Below, piece by piece: positions 53,477-63,409 of a stretch of 64,000 bases of DNA. The stretch lies in the NCBI GenBank assembly GCA_049645705.1, contig JBARUK010000077.1, forward strand, positions 1-64,000, written 5' to 3'. The notes beneath the pieces are model-generated. The model worked only from the letters and a program-made list of their open reading frames with translations, searched no databases and was not told the DNA's origin. A program made the position numbers and the translations under genes. Source of the DNA: JBGNFV01 sp049645705. GTDB taxonomy: Bacteria > Bacteroidota > Bacteroidia > Cytophagales > Cyclobacteriaceae. Positions within the stretch are counted from its first letter, which is position 1. Every line of letters begins with the position of its first letter.

Positions 53477-53656
53477 TTATCCTCCTGTCTTAATAGGAGC
53501 ATAATTTTCGGTTCCGTTAGGATAAATCCACGGCGGATCCTCTTCTTCTCCGCTTCCACCGGACGATCCGCCGGTACTTCCTCCCTTACCAAGCAGAACG
53601 GTCTGGGACTCGCGGGAAATCATTTCCACCTCATTGAAAAGATTAACCATTTTCAT
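53477..53656 (-). CDS. Small double-glycine peptide (59 aa) upstream of the TPR lipoprotein
   Basis: Translated from an ATG at 53656 (second ATG at 53650): MKMVNLFNEVEMISRESQTV, then LLGKGG, then a Gly/Ser run (STGGSSGGSG), an acidic stretch and a C-terminal part with PPWIYPNGTENYAPIKTGG. The first 26 residues look like a double-glycine leader (acidic, amphipathic, ending GG), as in peptides exported by peptidase-containing ABC transporters. The stop lies 46 bases before the TPR lipoprotein start, and both have MKMV near their possible starts. It could be a secreted signal sensed by that TPR protein, but no export gene is seen here. Confidence 0.55.
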   Translation of the reverse strand: MKMVNLFNEVEMISRESQTVLLGKGGSTGGSSGGSGEEEDPPWIYPNGTENYAPIKTGG

Positions 53657-53926
53657 ACGTGTTTTTTAAAAGAATGTAAAGATGAATTAGTATTAGTTCT
53701 GAGGTGTTAGGTAGGTTAATGTATGAGCTCGAATAACAGAATAGGTTTCAGTTTTATTTTGTGATATCTAATTTACACAGGTTTTTGTTTTATGACAATT
53801 AATGGTTAAAAAATATGAATGTCTTTAGATAAAACCGGGAAATCATAGGACGGATCCCTTCATTCTCTACACGAATGCAAAATTATCCTATTAAAAACTG
53901 TAATAGTACCTTTTTAAGGTTGAGTT

Positions 53927-54289
53927 TCAAGCTATTGCATCTTCCAGGTGCAATATTTCCATAACGGGATTCATGGTAATGGCCACAATATCAAAGCGGA
54001 ATGGAATATCCAGCTTATTTTCAGCAAGATAGTTCTCGGCAGCATCCATGATCCTTTCGGCCTGCATTTCGGTCACAAACTCCTCAGGATTACCGAATGC
54101 TTTGTTCTTCCTGGTCTTTACCTCTATGAAAGTAATGACATCTTCTGTCTGCATAATCAGGTCTATCTCTGCCCGCTTGTAGCGATAGTTTCGCCTGAGC
54201 AACTTGTACCCTTTATTAATAAGAAACTTTTCGGCCATACGTTCACCATTGGTGCCTATAGCCAGGGTATTCATTTTTTTGCTTTCCAT
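53927..54289 (-). CDS. yraN: YraN/UPF0102 family endonuclease-like protein
   Basis: About 120 residues, the family length. GTNGERMAEKFLINKGYKLL, RNYRYKRAEIDLI and FIEVKTRKNKAFG form the E...D...E-x-K core of a PD-(D/E)XK fold. The start is set at MESKKMN (54289); the frame runs further to 54346 but those codons are not family-like. Role in the cell is unclear; the family lies widely in core genomes. It is divergent from pgi. Confidence 0.85.
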   Translation of the reverse strand: MESKKMNTLAIGTNGERMAEKFLINKGYKLLRRNYRYKRAEIDLIMQTEDVITFIEVKTRKNKAFGNPEEFVTEMQAERIMDAAENYLAENKLDIPFRFDIVAITMNPVMEILHLEDAIA

Positions 54290-54488
54290 AGCCAAACTTT
54301 TTTTTGCGGTTGGGGTAAAATTAAGCAACATCTGCATGTTATGCACAGAAGTGACAGAGACGGGTGCTTCTGCTGGCAGTAACCTGATTGCTACAGGCGA
54401 TAGCCTTTTCTACGACATTGGTCTGATTCTTCAGGCCTTTGATGGATAAAATAAGTAACATTACGCAAAACCAACGCTACACCGCACT

Positions 54489-56144
54489 ATGCTTAGTAAT
54501 ACCGACCCTACCACGACTTCTGCCTGGGAGAAACTAAAAGCTCACCAGCAATTTATAGAGGATCGTCATATGACTGACCTGTTTTCCTCTGATGACGACC
54601 GGTTCAATAAGTTTTCTATTCGGCTGGATGACCTGCTGGTAGACTTTTCTAAAAACCGGATAGTAGGCGAAACGATAGATCTGCTGACGGAACTGGCCGA
54701 GGAGGCAAACCTCAGGGATGCCATAGAGCAGATGTACCGGGGCGAAAAGATCAATAAGCGTGAGCACCGTGCAGTGCTGCATATAGCCCTCCGCCGTACA
54801 ACAGACGAACCCATCTATGTAGACGGTGAAAACGTAATGCCGGAAATACATATGGTGCTGCATAAGATGAAGGGCTTCAGCGATAGTCTGCTCAGTGGCG
54901 AATGGAAGGGCTATACGGGCAAGACGATCACCGATATAGTTAATATAGGTATAGGTGGCTCAGATCTGGGTCCCGTAATGGTTACTGAAGCGCTACGACC
55001 TTATAAGAAGGAGCACATCACCCCGCACTTTGTGAGTAATGTGGATGGCACCCATATTGCCGAGACACTAAAGAAGCTCGATCCTGAGACTACGCTGTTT
55101 ATGATAGCCTCCAAAACCTTCACCACTCAGGAGACTATGACCAATGCAGAGACGGCCAGGGAGTGGTTCCTTAAAACAGCCGGTGACAGGGAGCACATCA
55201 AAAAGCACTTTGTAGCTATCTCTACGAATACGGAGGGGGTCGAAAAATTCGGTATTGACACAAACAACATGTTCCGCTTCTGGGACTGGGTAGGTGGCCG
55301 TTATTCATTGTGGTCTGCCATAGGCCTGTCTATAGCCTGCACCATAGGATTTGAGAACTACCGCGAACTGCTGGAAGGAGCACATGACATGGATGACCAC
55401 TTCCGGCACACGCAGTTCAGAAACAATATCCCGGTAGTCCTTGCCCTTCTGGGCGTGTGGTACAATAACTTCTTTAATGCCCAGACTCATGCCCTGCTCC
55501 CTTATGATCAGTATATGCATCGCTTTCCGGCCTACTTTCAGCAGGGCGACATGGAGAGCAATGGCAAGTATGTAGACCGCAATGGCAAGCCGGTAACTTA
55601 TGAGACGGGGCCTGTAATATGGGGTGAGCCGGGTACTAACGGGCAGCATGCTTTTTATCAACTGATACACCAGGGAACAAAACTGGTACCTTGTGATTTC
55701 CTGGCGCCGGCACACTCCCAGAATCCTATCGGTGATCATCACATAAAGTTGCTCTCTAACTTTTTTGCACAGACGGAAGCACTTATGAACGGCCGCGACC
55801 TGGAAACAGTGAAGAAGGAACTGAAAGACAGCGGAATGAATGAGAAGGAAATAGAAGAGCTGGCACCTTATAAGGTATTCAGAGGGAATAACCCCACCAA
55901 CTCCATGCTCTTTACCAAACTGACACCGAGAGTACTGGGAATGCTGATAGCAATGTACGAGCACAAGATATTTGTACAGGGCATCATCTGGAACATATTC
56001 AGCTTTGACCAGTGGGGCGTGGAACTGGGTAAGCAACTAGCGAAAAAGGTACTGCCCGAACTGCATGACGATAATATGGTAGAGTCTCACGATAGTTCTA
56101 CCAACGGGCTGATCAATACATACAAATCGATGAGAAACGAGTAG
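54489..56144 (+). CDS. pgi: Glucose-6-phosphate isomerase
   Basis: A 551-aa isomerase that interconverts glucose-6-phosphate and fructose-6-phosphate. Family signatures: GIGGSDLGP (near 155), the first PGI signature region KTFTTQETMTNAE, GQHAFYQLIHQGT, and the C-terminal signature GVELGKQLAKKVLPEL followed by SSTNGLINTYK. It is followed five bases later by a manA-type gene, so glycolysis and mannose entry genes are co-transcribed. Confidence 0.96.
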   Translation: MLSNTDPTTTSAWEKLKAHQQFIEDRHMTDLFSSDDDRFNKFSIRLDDLLVDFSKNRIVGETIDLLTELAEEANLRDAIEQMYRGEKINKREHRAVLHIALRRTTDEPIYVDGENVMPEIHMVLHKMKGFSDSLLSGEWKGYTGKTITDIVNIGIGGSDLGPVMVTEALRPYKKEHITPHFVSNVDGTHIAETLKKLDPETTLFMIASKTFTTQETMTNAETAREWFLKTAGDREHIKKHFVAISTNTEGVEKFGIDTNNMFRFWDWVGGRYSLWSAIGLSIACTIGFENYRELLEGAHDMDDHFRHTQFRNNIPVVLALLGVWYNNFFNAQTHALLPYDQYMHRFPAYFQQGDMESNGKYVDRNGKPVTYETGPVIWGEPGTNGQHAFYQLIHQGTKLVPCDFLAPAHSQNPIGDHHIKLLSNFFAQTEALMNGRDLETVKKELKDSGMNEKEIEELAPYKVFRGNNPTNSMLFTKLTPRVLGMLIAMYEHKIFVQGIIWNIFSFDQWGVELGKQLAKKVLPELHDDNMVESHDSSTNGLINTYKSMRNE

Positions 56145-56149
56145 AGTGA

Positions 56150-57130
56150 ATGGAAAAATTATACCCCCTTACATTTGATCCGATCTTTAAAGAAAAGCTC
56201 TGGGGCGGGCAGAAGATGCGCTCGTACCTGGATAAAGACTTTGGTTCTACTGCCAACTGTGGCGAGTCATGGGAAATAAGCGGTGTAAATGGCGATGTAT
56301 CGGTAGTGGCCGATGGCCCTCTGAAGGGCAATAGCATCAGGGAATTAATAAAAATCTACCGGGGAGACCTGATAGGTAACAAGGTCTATGAAGCCACCGG
56401 AGAGGAGTTTCCGCTGCTCGTGAAATTTCTGGATGCAGCCAAGGACTTGTCTATCCAGGTGCACCCGGATGACCGCCTGGCGGCCGAACGCCATAACAGT
56501 AAGGGCAAAACGGAAATGTGGTACATAATCCAGGCAGATGATGATGCCCTTATCACTACGGGCTTTAACCGGCCCCTGGATAAGAAGTCTTACCTGGAAT
56601 ATTTTAACAGTGGCCGTATAGAGGAAGTGCTGAACCGCGAAGAAGCCTACGCCGGGGATACGTTTTTCATACCGGCAGGCAGGGTACATACCATAGGCCA
56701 AGGCATATTACTGGCAGAGATACAGCAGACCAGTGACATCACCTACCGTATATATGACTTCGACCGTACAGACGACCAGGGAAACAAGAGAGAGCTGCAT
56801 ACTGAGCAGGCCCTGGAGGCTATAGACTTTAAGCAGTACGATACGTATAAGAACAAGTACGCAAAAGAGAAGAACAAGCCGGTAAAACTGGCCGAATGTC
56901 CGTACTTTTGTACCAACGTACTGGAGGTAGATGAAAGGCTGACCCGCCACTATGAAGAGCTGGACAGCTTTGTCATACTTATCTGTACGGAGGGTGAGGT
57001 GACACTGGAAGCAGGAGAGCACAGCGTGACTTTATCAAAAGGCAGAAGCCTGTTATTACCTGCTGCTTTTAAGAAAGTGACTTTGTACGCAGATAAGGAG
57101 GCCAGGCTGCTGGAATCGTATATTCCGTGA
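56150..57130 (+). CDS. manA: Mannose-6-phosphate isomerase, class I
   Basis: A 326-aa zinc enzyme of the short Bacteroidota/Firmicutes type I. The metal and substrate site is seen as SIQVHPDD, GKTEMWYII and AGRVHTIGQGILLAEIQQTSDITYRIYDF (His and Glu ligands). It interconverts mannose-6-phosphate and fructose-6-phosphate and feeds the pgi reaction. Five bases after pgi. Confidence 0.92.
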   Translation: MEKLYPLTFDPIFKEKLWGGQKMRSYLDKDFGSTANCGESWEISGVNGDVSVVADGPLKGNSIRELIKIYRGDLIGNKVYEATGEEFPLLVKFLDAAKDLSIQVHPDDRLAAERHNSKGKTEMWYIIQADDDALITTGFNRPLDKKSYLEYFNSGRIEEVLNREEAYAGDTFFIPAGRVHTIGQGILLAEIQQTSDITYRIYDFDRTDDQGNKRELHTEQALEAIDFKQYDTYKNKYAKEKNKPVKLAECPYFCTNVLEVDERLTRHYEELDSFVILICTEGEVTLEAGEHSVTLSKGRSLLLPAAFKKVTLYADKEARLLESYIP

Positions 57131-57140
57131 ATAACCCATA

Positions 57141-57878
57141 GTGAATAAAATAATTAATAAAGATGTCTGGTTTGAAGACCTGGGCCTGATAGACTATCAG
57201 CAGGCCTGGGACTATCAGACGGAGCTTTTTCAGTCTGTCATCGATCGTAAGATCGCCAACCGTAAAGCCCCGGAGGAAGAACAGCAGGCTACTGATAATT
57301 ACCTCCTTTTTTGCCAACACCCCCATGTGTATACTTTAGGCAAAAGCGGCAAAGAGGAGCACCTGCTACTGGATAGCGAAGGACTGGAAAAGGTGCATGC
57401 CACCTACTATAAGATAAACCGTGGCGGTGACATTACCTACCACGGCCCCGGTCAGATAGTGGGCTACCCTATCCTGGACCTGGAGAACTTTTTTACCGAC
57501 ATCCATAAGTATCTCCGCATACTGGAAGAAGCCGTTATCCTGACACTGAAAGAATACGACCTCACAGCGGGGCGCATAGAAGGCCTTACAGGCGTATGGC
57601 TGGACCATGAAGAGCAGGCCAACCCGCGGAAGATTTGTGCTATGGGAGTAAAAAGCAGCCGTTGGGTAACCATGCACGGTTTTGCCTTTAATGTTAATAC
57701 CGACCTGGACTACTTTGGTAATATAGTGCCCTGTGGCATAGACGATAAGGCCGTAACAAGCATGAAAGCCGAGTTAGGAAATAACCTAAACATGCGGGAG
57801 GTGGAAGCTCTGCTGAAAGGCCATATCCGGGATCTGTTCGGTATGGTGCTCCTGGATAAACAGGCCAGTCAATCTTAA
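57141..57878 (+). CDS. lipB: Lipoyl(octanoyl) transferase
   Basis: A 245-aa transferase that moves octanoyl from ACP to lipoyl domains. RGGDITYHGPGQIVGYPI is the substrate-binding signature, and KICAMGVKSSRWVTMHG with FGNIVPCGI contains the catalytic Lys and Cys. The start codon is GTG at 57141, as no in-frame ATG precedes the conserved part. It lies 10 bases after manA. Confidence 0.94.
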   Translation: MNKIINKDVWFEDLGLIDYQQAWDYQTELFQSVIDRKIANRKAPEEEQQATDNYLLFCQHPHVYTLGKSGKEEHLLLDSEGLEKVHATYYKINRGGDITYHGPGQIVGYPILDLENFFTDIHKYLRILEEAVILTLKEYDLTAGRIEGLTGVWLDHEEQANPRKICAMGVKSSRWVTMHGFAFNVNTDLDYFGNIVPCGIDDKAVTSMKAELGNNLNMREVEALLKGHIRDLFGMVLLDKQASQS

Positions 57879-57892
57879 TAACTAGTACTCCG

Positions 57893-58297
57893 ATGAAAAA
57901 AGATATTTCGTTCGATCCGGTAGAAAATGTCCTGCTGGCCGTAGCACGTGATAATCCGGAAAATGAAGAGGATCTGTGGCAGGTATACATCATAAATAAC
58001 CAGACCGTACCCCTGGACACTGTCATGATCACCAGTAAGGGCTATGGAGAAAAGGAGGGTCTGGAGCAGCGCACCAGTACACTCCGGCACGTCATAGAGC
58101 GGCTGGAATCTAATAGCTATGCCGTCATCGAACCAATAGATAAGGCCGTATTTCACCTAAACAATGAATACTGGGTCAGCTACTATATTGATGGGCAGAT
58201 ATATGATAAAAAATTCATTTTTGTGCCAGATAGTCTGACTGAGGAAAATGTACAGTATATACCTGAGCTCGACCTTCACGGTGTACTGCACTCTTAA
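57893..58297 (+). CDS. Conserved hypothetical protein (134 aa)
   Basis: No named domain is recognised. The protein has an alpha/beta pattern: ENEEDLWQVYIINNQTVPLDTVMITSKGYGE, then a region with SSxYAxxEPxDKAVFHLNNEYWVSYYIDG, and a C-terminal FIFVPDSLTEENVQYIPELDLHGV. It lies in the pgi-lipB cluster and its last bases precede the exonuclease start by 28 bases. The type looks typical of conserved Bacteroidota proteins of unknown role. Confidence 0.7.
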   Translation: MKKDISFDPVENVLLAVARDNPENEEDLWQVYIINNQTVPLDTVMITSKGYGEKEGLEQRTSTLRHVIERLESNSYAVIEPIDKAVFHLNNEYWVSYYIDGQIYDKKFIFVPDSLTEENVQYIPELDLHGVLHS

Positions 58298-58325
58298 CGT
58301 TTACCGACCGAAATCACTCCCCTCA

Positions 58326-59054
58326 ATGTACCCTGACTCGCAGCTAAAAGATATTTTTTTTATAGACATAGAGACTGTGTCCTGCGTAGCGGACTACACC
58401 ACTATGGAGCCCCGGCTGCAGCGGTTGTGGGATAAGAAAGCGGCCCTGATCAGAAATGAAGAAGAGCTGCCTGCTGCTGAGTTTTTCTTCAAAAAGGCAG
58501 GCATCTACGCCGAGTTTGGAAAGGTAGTGGCCATAGCTGTAGGCGTACTGACCCGTGAGGAGGACAGCGAACACTGGGGCTTACGAGTCAAAGGTTTGGC
58601 AGATGACGATGAAGGAGTCTTGCTGCAGGCATTTAAAGAATTACTTGAGAAATCCAGCCATAAGAAGCTGCTTCTGTGCGGTCACAATGGCAAAGAATTC
58701 GATTTTCCTTACCTTAGTCGTCGCATGCTGGTAAACGGCATCAGGCTACCGGCCATACTGGATATGGCCGGCAAAAAACCCTGGGAGGTTCCCTTTCTGG
58801 ACACAATGGAAATGTGGAAGTTCGGAGACCGTAAGAACTTTACCAGCCTGGACCTGCTGGCGGCTATTTTTGGCGTAGAAAGCAGTAAATCTGCCCTGGA
58901 CGGCAGCCAGGTAAACGATGCTTACTATAAAAGAAGTGAACTCGAAGCCATAAAAAGGTATTGTATGGAGGATGTGGCTGTAACGGCCAGGGTCTTTCTG
59001 AAGATGAACTGCCTTCCGGATATAGATACCGGAAAGCTGGTATATCTGGACTGA
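58326..59054 (+). CDS. DEDD-type 3'-5' exonuclease (PolB-like)
   Basis: A 242-aa RNase H-fold exonuclease. FFIDIET gives the first Asp/Glu of the DEDD site, LLCGHNGKEFDFPYL the second Asp, and YCMEDVAVTARVF the last, so all four acidic residues are seen. Start is the ATG at 58326, 28 bases past the upstream gene; the frame is open 78 bases further up but overlaps it. Likely degrades nucleic-acid ends during repair. Confidence 0.86.
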   Translation: MYPDSQLKDIFFIDIETVSCVADYTTMEPRLQRLWDKKAALIRNEEELPAAEFFFKKAGIYAEFGKVVAIAVGVLTREEDSEHWGLRVKGLADDDEGVLLQAFKELLEKSSHKKLLLCGHNGKEFDFPYLSRRMLVNGIRLPAILDMAGKKPWEVPFLDTMEMWKFGDRKNFTSLDLLAAIFGVESSKSALDGSQVNDAYYKRSELEAIKRYCMEDVAVTARVFLKMNCLPDIDTGKLVYLD

Positions 59055-59263
59055 GTTTGCCCCCGATCTGTGACAAGGCGACCTGTTAAATTACATCTGT
59101 CTGATCTGCTATATTTTACGGGGTCGATTTGTTTTTCTATTTTTGGATAAGCTGGTATAATACCTGGCTTCCCGGCAGTCACTTTTTTATGAAAAAAATA
59201 AGCCTGCGGACGGGTGAAAAACCACAGGATCATCAGCTTACAACCGAATAAACAACGTACCGG

Positions 59264-61081
59264 ATGACTTCGACAGGAAGTAAAGAAATACTGAGAGTAA
59301 ACAACCTGCAGACGGCTTTTTATACCGACAGAGGTATAGTAAAAGCGGTGGATGATATCAGCTTTTCCATAAATAAGGGAGAAACGGTAGGCATAGTGGG
59401 TGAGTCAGGCTCTGGTAAATCTGTTACCTCCCTGTCGCTGATGCGCCTCATACCCAATCCCCCGGGCCGCATCACTGGTGGTGAAATGGTCTTTCAGTCT
59501 CCTTCCTTAGGTGAGATAGACCTGGCTACTGCCTCCCCTGCCAACATGCGCAAGATCAGGGGCAACGATATATCCATGATCTTTCAGGAGCCTATGAGCT
59601 CGCTGAATCCCGTATTTACCTGTGGAGACCAGGTCATGGAAGCCATACTACTACACCAGAATGTGAGCAAAAAGCAGGCAAAGGCACTGACGATAGACCT
59701 GTTTAACCAGGTGCAACTGCCCCGGGCCGAAAAAATATTTAAAAGCTACCCACATGAGCTCAGTGGTGGTCAGAAACAGCGGGTCATGATTGCCATGGCC
59801 ATGTCGTGTAACCCAAGCATACTGATTGCCGATGAGCCCACTACTGCCCTGGATGTAACCGTACAGGCCAACATCCTGAATCTGATGCGGAATCTTCGCG
59901 ATGAAAAGGAGACGTCCATCATCTTCATTACTCATGACCTGGGGGTTATTGCTGAAATAGCCGATCATATTCTCGTGATGTATCACGGTAAGATAGTGGA
60001 GCAGGGAACGGTATGGGACATATTTGCCAACCCTCAGCATCCCTATACCAAAGGTTTATTGGCCTGTCGTCCCCGCCTAGACCTGAAACTGAAGGTACTG
60101 CCCACAGTGTCTGATTTTATGGACACGGATACGGAGGGCAGAATGTCCGAAAAGAAATATAACTCCGTAGGAGAGGCTATTCTGCTGAATGTAGAAACAG
60201 AAGAAAGCCAGATGGAGCGCAATAAGCTCCTGAAGGAGCAGGAGCCTATTCTCGAAGTTCGTAACCTGAAAACCCATTTTCCGCTGGACAAACCCTTTTT
60301 CGGTAAGCCTAAGGAGTTCGTCAAAGCAGTGGATGATGTCAGCTTCAAAGTATATCCCGGCGAAACCCTTGGACTGGTAGGAGAATCCGGCTGCGGTAAG
60401 ACTACCCTGGGCCGCAGTATTCTCAGGCTGATAGAGCCTACGGCCGGTGAAGTGCTGTTTGAGGGTCGTAACATAAATGAACTGGGCCGTGAAGAAATGC
60501 GCCGACTGCGCAAGGAGATGCAGATTATTTTCCAGGACCCTTACAGCTCACTGAATCCCCGGATCACCATCGGCGAGGCGATAATAGAGCCTATGAGGGT
60601 ACATGGCGTGCTGGATAACAACAAACAGCGCAAAGAACGGGTTATAGAACTACTGGAGACGGTAAACCTGAAAGGAGAATATTTCAGTCGTTATCCGCAT
60701 GAGTTTTCAGGGGGTCAGCGACAGCGTATCTGTATAGCCCGAACATTGGCACTCAATCCCAAGTTTATCATTTGTGATGAGTCCGTTTCAGCACTTGACG
60801 TATCCGTACAGGCCCAGGTACTAAACCTGCTCAATGAATTGAAGGAGAAGTATAATTTCACCTATATATTCATTTCGCATGACCTTTCGGTGGTTAAGTT
60901 TATAAGTGATCGTATATTGGTCATGAATAAGGGTGAGATAGTCGAAAGCGGCTACCCTGACGAACTGTATCGCAATCCGAAAGAAGAATATACACGTAAA
61001 CTAATTAATGCCATTCCCAAGGGTGATCTTGAAGATATCCGAAAAACACAGATCAGGAGAAAAATGGCCAAGGCCCAGTAG
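59264..61081 (+). CDS. Fused oligopeptide/dipeptide ABC transporter ATPase (DppD-DppF type)
   Basis: A 605-aa protein with two ABC ATPase domains in tandem. Domain 1: Walker A GESGSGKSV (near 45), signature LSGGQKQRV, Walker B ILIADEPTTALD. Domain 2: Walker A GESGCGKTT, signature FSGGQRQRICIARTL, Walker B FIICDESVSALD. Each domain has the C-terminal oligopeptide-transporter extension (YTKGLLACRPR; YTRKLINAIPKG). It powers a peptide or nickel import permease encoded elsewhere. It resembles YejF-type fusions. Confidence 0.93.
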   Translation: MTSTGSKEILRVNNLQTAFYTDRGIVKAVDDISFSINKGETVGIVGESGSGKSVTSLSLMRLIPNPPGRITGGEMVFQSPSLGEIDLATASPANMRKIRGNDISMIFQEPMSSLNPVFTCGDQVMEAILLHQNVSKKQAKALTIDLFNQVQLPRAEKIFKSYPHELSGGQKQRVMIAMAMSCNPSILIADEPTTALDVTVQANILNLMRNLRDEKETSIIFITHDLGVIAEIADHILVMYHGKIVEQGTVWDIFANPQHPYTKGLLACRPRLDLKLKVLPTVSDFMDTDTEGRMSEKKYNSVGEAILLNVETEESQMERNKLLKEQEPILEVRNLKTHFPLDKPFFGKPKEFVKAVDDVSFKVYPGETLGLVGESGCGKTTLGRSILRLIEPTAGEVLFEGRNINELGREEMRRLRKEMQIIFQDPYSSLNPRITIGEAIIEPMRVHGVLDNNKQRKERVIELLETVNLKGEYFSRYPHEFSGGQRQRICIARTLALNPKFIICDESVSALDVSVQAQVLNLLNELKEKYNFTYIFISHDLSVVKFISDRILVMNKGEIVESGYPDELYRNPKEEYTRKLINAIPKGDLEDIRKTQIRRKMAKAQ

Positions 61082-61264
61082 GCCTTCTAAAGATATTATT
61101 GACCTATATGTCTGCCTGAGCACAGGTAGCATTTCATTTCTTAATAAGCAGCCCGCCCCGGCCGAACTGAACATAAAAAGCATAAGCGTTCGGTACTCTC
61201 CATGGCTGCAGGAGCACTATTTTATTACACATCATATCGATGCTCCATAATTTTTTACATTGAC

Positions 61265-63409
61265 ATGAGCAAAAAGAGAAAAAAGCAAAATGGAGGACAA
61301 AAGATGTCCTTCGGACAAATAAGAACCAGCCTGCAGCAACTATTAGATGCCAACACCGGCGTCACCTTTTCACTGAAACAGATACACCGGAAGCTTAACC
61401 TGCGTGACAAACGCTCTAAAGGTGCCGCCCAGTCTGCACTGGAGCAACTGGAAAACGCAGGTAAGGTACACCGCGTAGGGTCGGGTGGCTGGCGAACGGC
61501 CCGCGAGCCGGAGCTTATGGTCGGTAAAGTCGACCACGTCAACTCACGCTTTGCCTACATTATGGTAGAAGGGCTGGAAGATGACATCTACGTAAAATCC
61601 GACGACATGAAATTCGCCTTTGATGGCGATACTGTAAAGGTCCAGGTATTTCCTCAGAAAAAAGGAAGAAGATCGGAGGGTAAGGTAGTAGAGATCGTCG
61701 AGCGCAATAAGGACGAATTTGTAGGTAAGATAGAGATGTCGCCACGCTATGCATTTGTCGTTCCGGACAGCCGTAAGGTCCATTCCGACATATTTGTAAG
61801 CCTGAGTAACTCTATGAAGGCAGAGCACAATGACAAGGTGCTGGTTAAGATCACTCAGTGGCCGGAAAAAGGCAAAAACCCAGAAGGAGAAGTCACCAGG
61901 GTGCTGGGTCAATCCGGGGACAATGAAGCTGAGATCCATAGTATCATGGCAGAGTTCGACCTGCCATTCGAGTTTCCTAAAACGGTGCTTACTCAATCTA
62001 AAAGGATCAAAGTTGGCATTGATAATAAGGAAGTAGGCAAGCGCCGTGACTTTCGGGACATTACGACCTTCACCGTAGACCCGTTTGACGCCAAAGACTT
62101 TGACGACGCACTTTCTATAGAAAAGCTTGAAAATGGCAACTACGAAATAGGCATACACATTGCCGACGTAACCCACTATGTACGTCCGGACACAGTCCTG
62201 GACAAGGAAGCATACGAACGGGCTACCTCTGTATACCTGGTAGACCGTACCATTCCTATGCTACCGGAGCGGCTGAGCAACGAACTCTGCTCTCTGCGAC
62301 CTGATGAAGATAAACTTACATTCTCCGCCGTATTTGAACTGGACCAGGAAGGCAACATTAAGAAAGAATGGTTCGGCCGTACAGTCATACACTCCGACCG
62401 CAGGTTTACCTATGAAGAGGCCCAGGAGCGTATAGAATCTCATGAAGGAGACTTTGCTAAGGAGCTTAACATACTTAACGAACTGGCCCTGAAACTACGG
62501 GTAGAGCGTTTCCGCCGGGGAGCCATCGCCTTCGAGACCACCGAGGTAAAGTTTGTACTGGACGAAAAAGGCCGTCCACTGAAGGTAGTACCTAAGGTGC
62601 GGAAAGACGCACATAAAATGATCGAGGACTTTATGCTGCTGGCTAACAAGCGGGTGGCGGAGTATATCTATAACCTGAAAAAGGGTAAGAACAAGCTTCC
62701 CTTCGTTTACCGTATTCACAACTTCCCCGACACTGAAAAGCTGAACACATTCTCAGTATTTGCCCGAAAGTTTGGCTATAAAATGTCTATGGATGAGGCT
62801 GGCATAGCCAAAACGCTTAATACACTTATCGAGGAAGTGGAAGGCAAGCCGGAGCAGAACGTAATTCAGCAACTGGCCATCCGCACCATGGCCAAGGCCA
62901 AATACTCTACTGCCGAAGAGGGGCATTTCGGCCTGGCATTCTCTCATTACACGCACTTTACCTCTCCTATCCGGCGTTACCCTGACATGATGGTGCATCG
63001 CCTTCTGCAGCACTACCTGGATAATGGAGGAGCGGTGAACAAGGACAAATATGAAGACCGCTGTGAGCATAGCTCTGATCGCGAGAAGCGTGCAGCAGAT
63101 GCCGAACGGGCTTCTATCAAGTACAAGCAGGTTGAATTCATGGAAAATGTTGGCGATCGCCATTTTGAAGGCATCGTTTCCGGCGTAACAGAATGGGGCA
63201 TCTATGTGGAAATTACCGAAACAAAATGTGAAGGTATGGTCCGTATTTCCGATCTTCGTGACGATTATTACGAGTATGACGAAGCCAACTTCCGTATAAT
63301 CGGAAAGAGCAACAAGAAAATAATAGCCCTTGGAGATGATGTAGTGGTACAGGTCACAGGTACCGATATCAATCGCCGCACCATCGACCTGGAGCTTATC
63401 AAACCATGA
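61265..63409 (+). CDS. rnr: Ribonuclease R
   Basis: A 3'-5' exoribonuclease of about 714 residues from MSKKRKKQNGG at 61265 (the frame is open to 61202). Order: N-terminal winged helix (SLKQIHRKLNL), two cold-shock domains, the RNB catalytic domain (TFTVDPFDAKDFDDALSIE; the Asp cluster of the active site), HFGLAFSHYTHFTSPIRRYPDMMVH, and a C-terminal S1 domain (HFEGIVSGVTEWGIYVEI). It degrades structured RNA. Its stop overlaps the next start by four bases. Confidence 0.94.
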   Translation: MSKKRKKQNGGQKMSFGQIRTSLQQLLDANTGVTFSLKQIHRKLNLRDKRSKGAAQSALEQLENAGKVHRVGSGGWRTAREPELMVGKVDHVNSRFAYIMVEGLEDDIYVKSDDMKFAFDGDTVKVQVFPQKKGRRSEGKVVEIVERNKDEFVGKIEMSPRYAFVVPDSRKVHSDIFVSLSNSMKAEHNDKVLVKITQWPEKGKNPEGEVTRVLGQSGDNEAEIHSIMAEFDLPFEFPKTVLTQSKRIKVGIDNKEVGKRRDFRDITTFTVDPFDAKDFDDALSIEKLENGNYEIGIHIADVTHYVRPDTVLDKEAYERATSVYLVDRTIPMLPERLSNELCSLRPDEDKLTFSAVFELDQEGNIKKEWFGRTVIHSDRRFTYEEAQERIESHEGDFAKELNILNELALKLRVERFRRGAIAFETTEVKFVLDEKGRPLKVVPKVRKDAHKMIEDFMLLANKRVAEYIYNLKKGKNKLPFVYRIHNFPDTEKLNTFSVFARKFGYKMSMDEAGIAKTLNTLIEEVEGKPEQNVIQQLAIRTMAKAKYSTAEEGHFGLAFSHYTHFTSPIRRYPDMMVHRLLQHYLDNGGAVNKDKYEDRCEHSSDREKRAADAERASIKYKQVEFMENVGDRHFEGIVSGVTEWGIYVEITETKCEGMVRISDLRDDYYEYDEANFRIIGKSNKKIIALGDDVVVQVTGTDINRRTIDLELIKP

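Noticed and set aside
53657..53926. tRNA or small RNA gene in the intergenic region
   Set aside because: No cloverleaf-capable segment or terminator hairpin was seen; AT-rich spacer.
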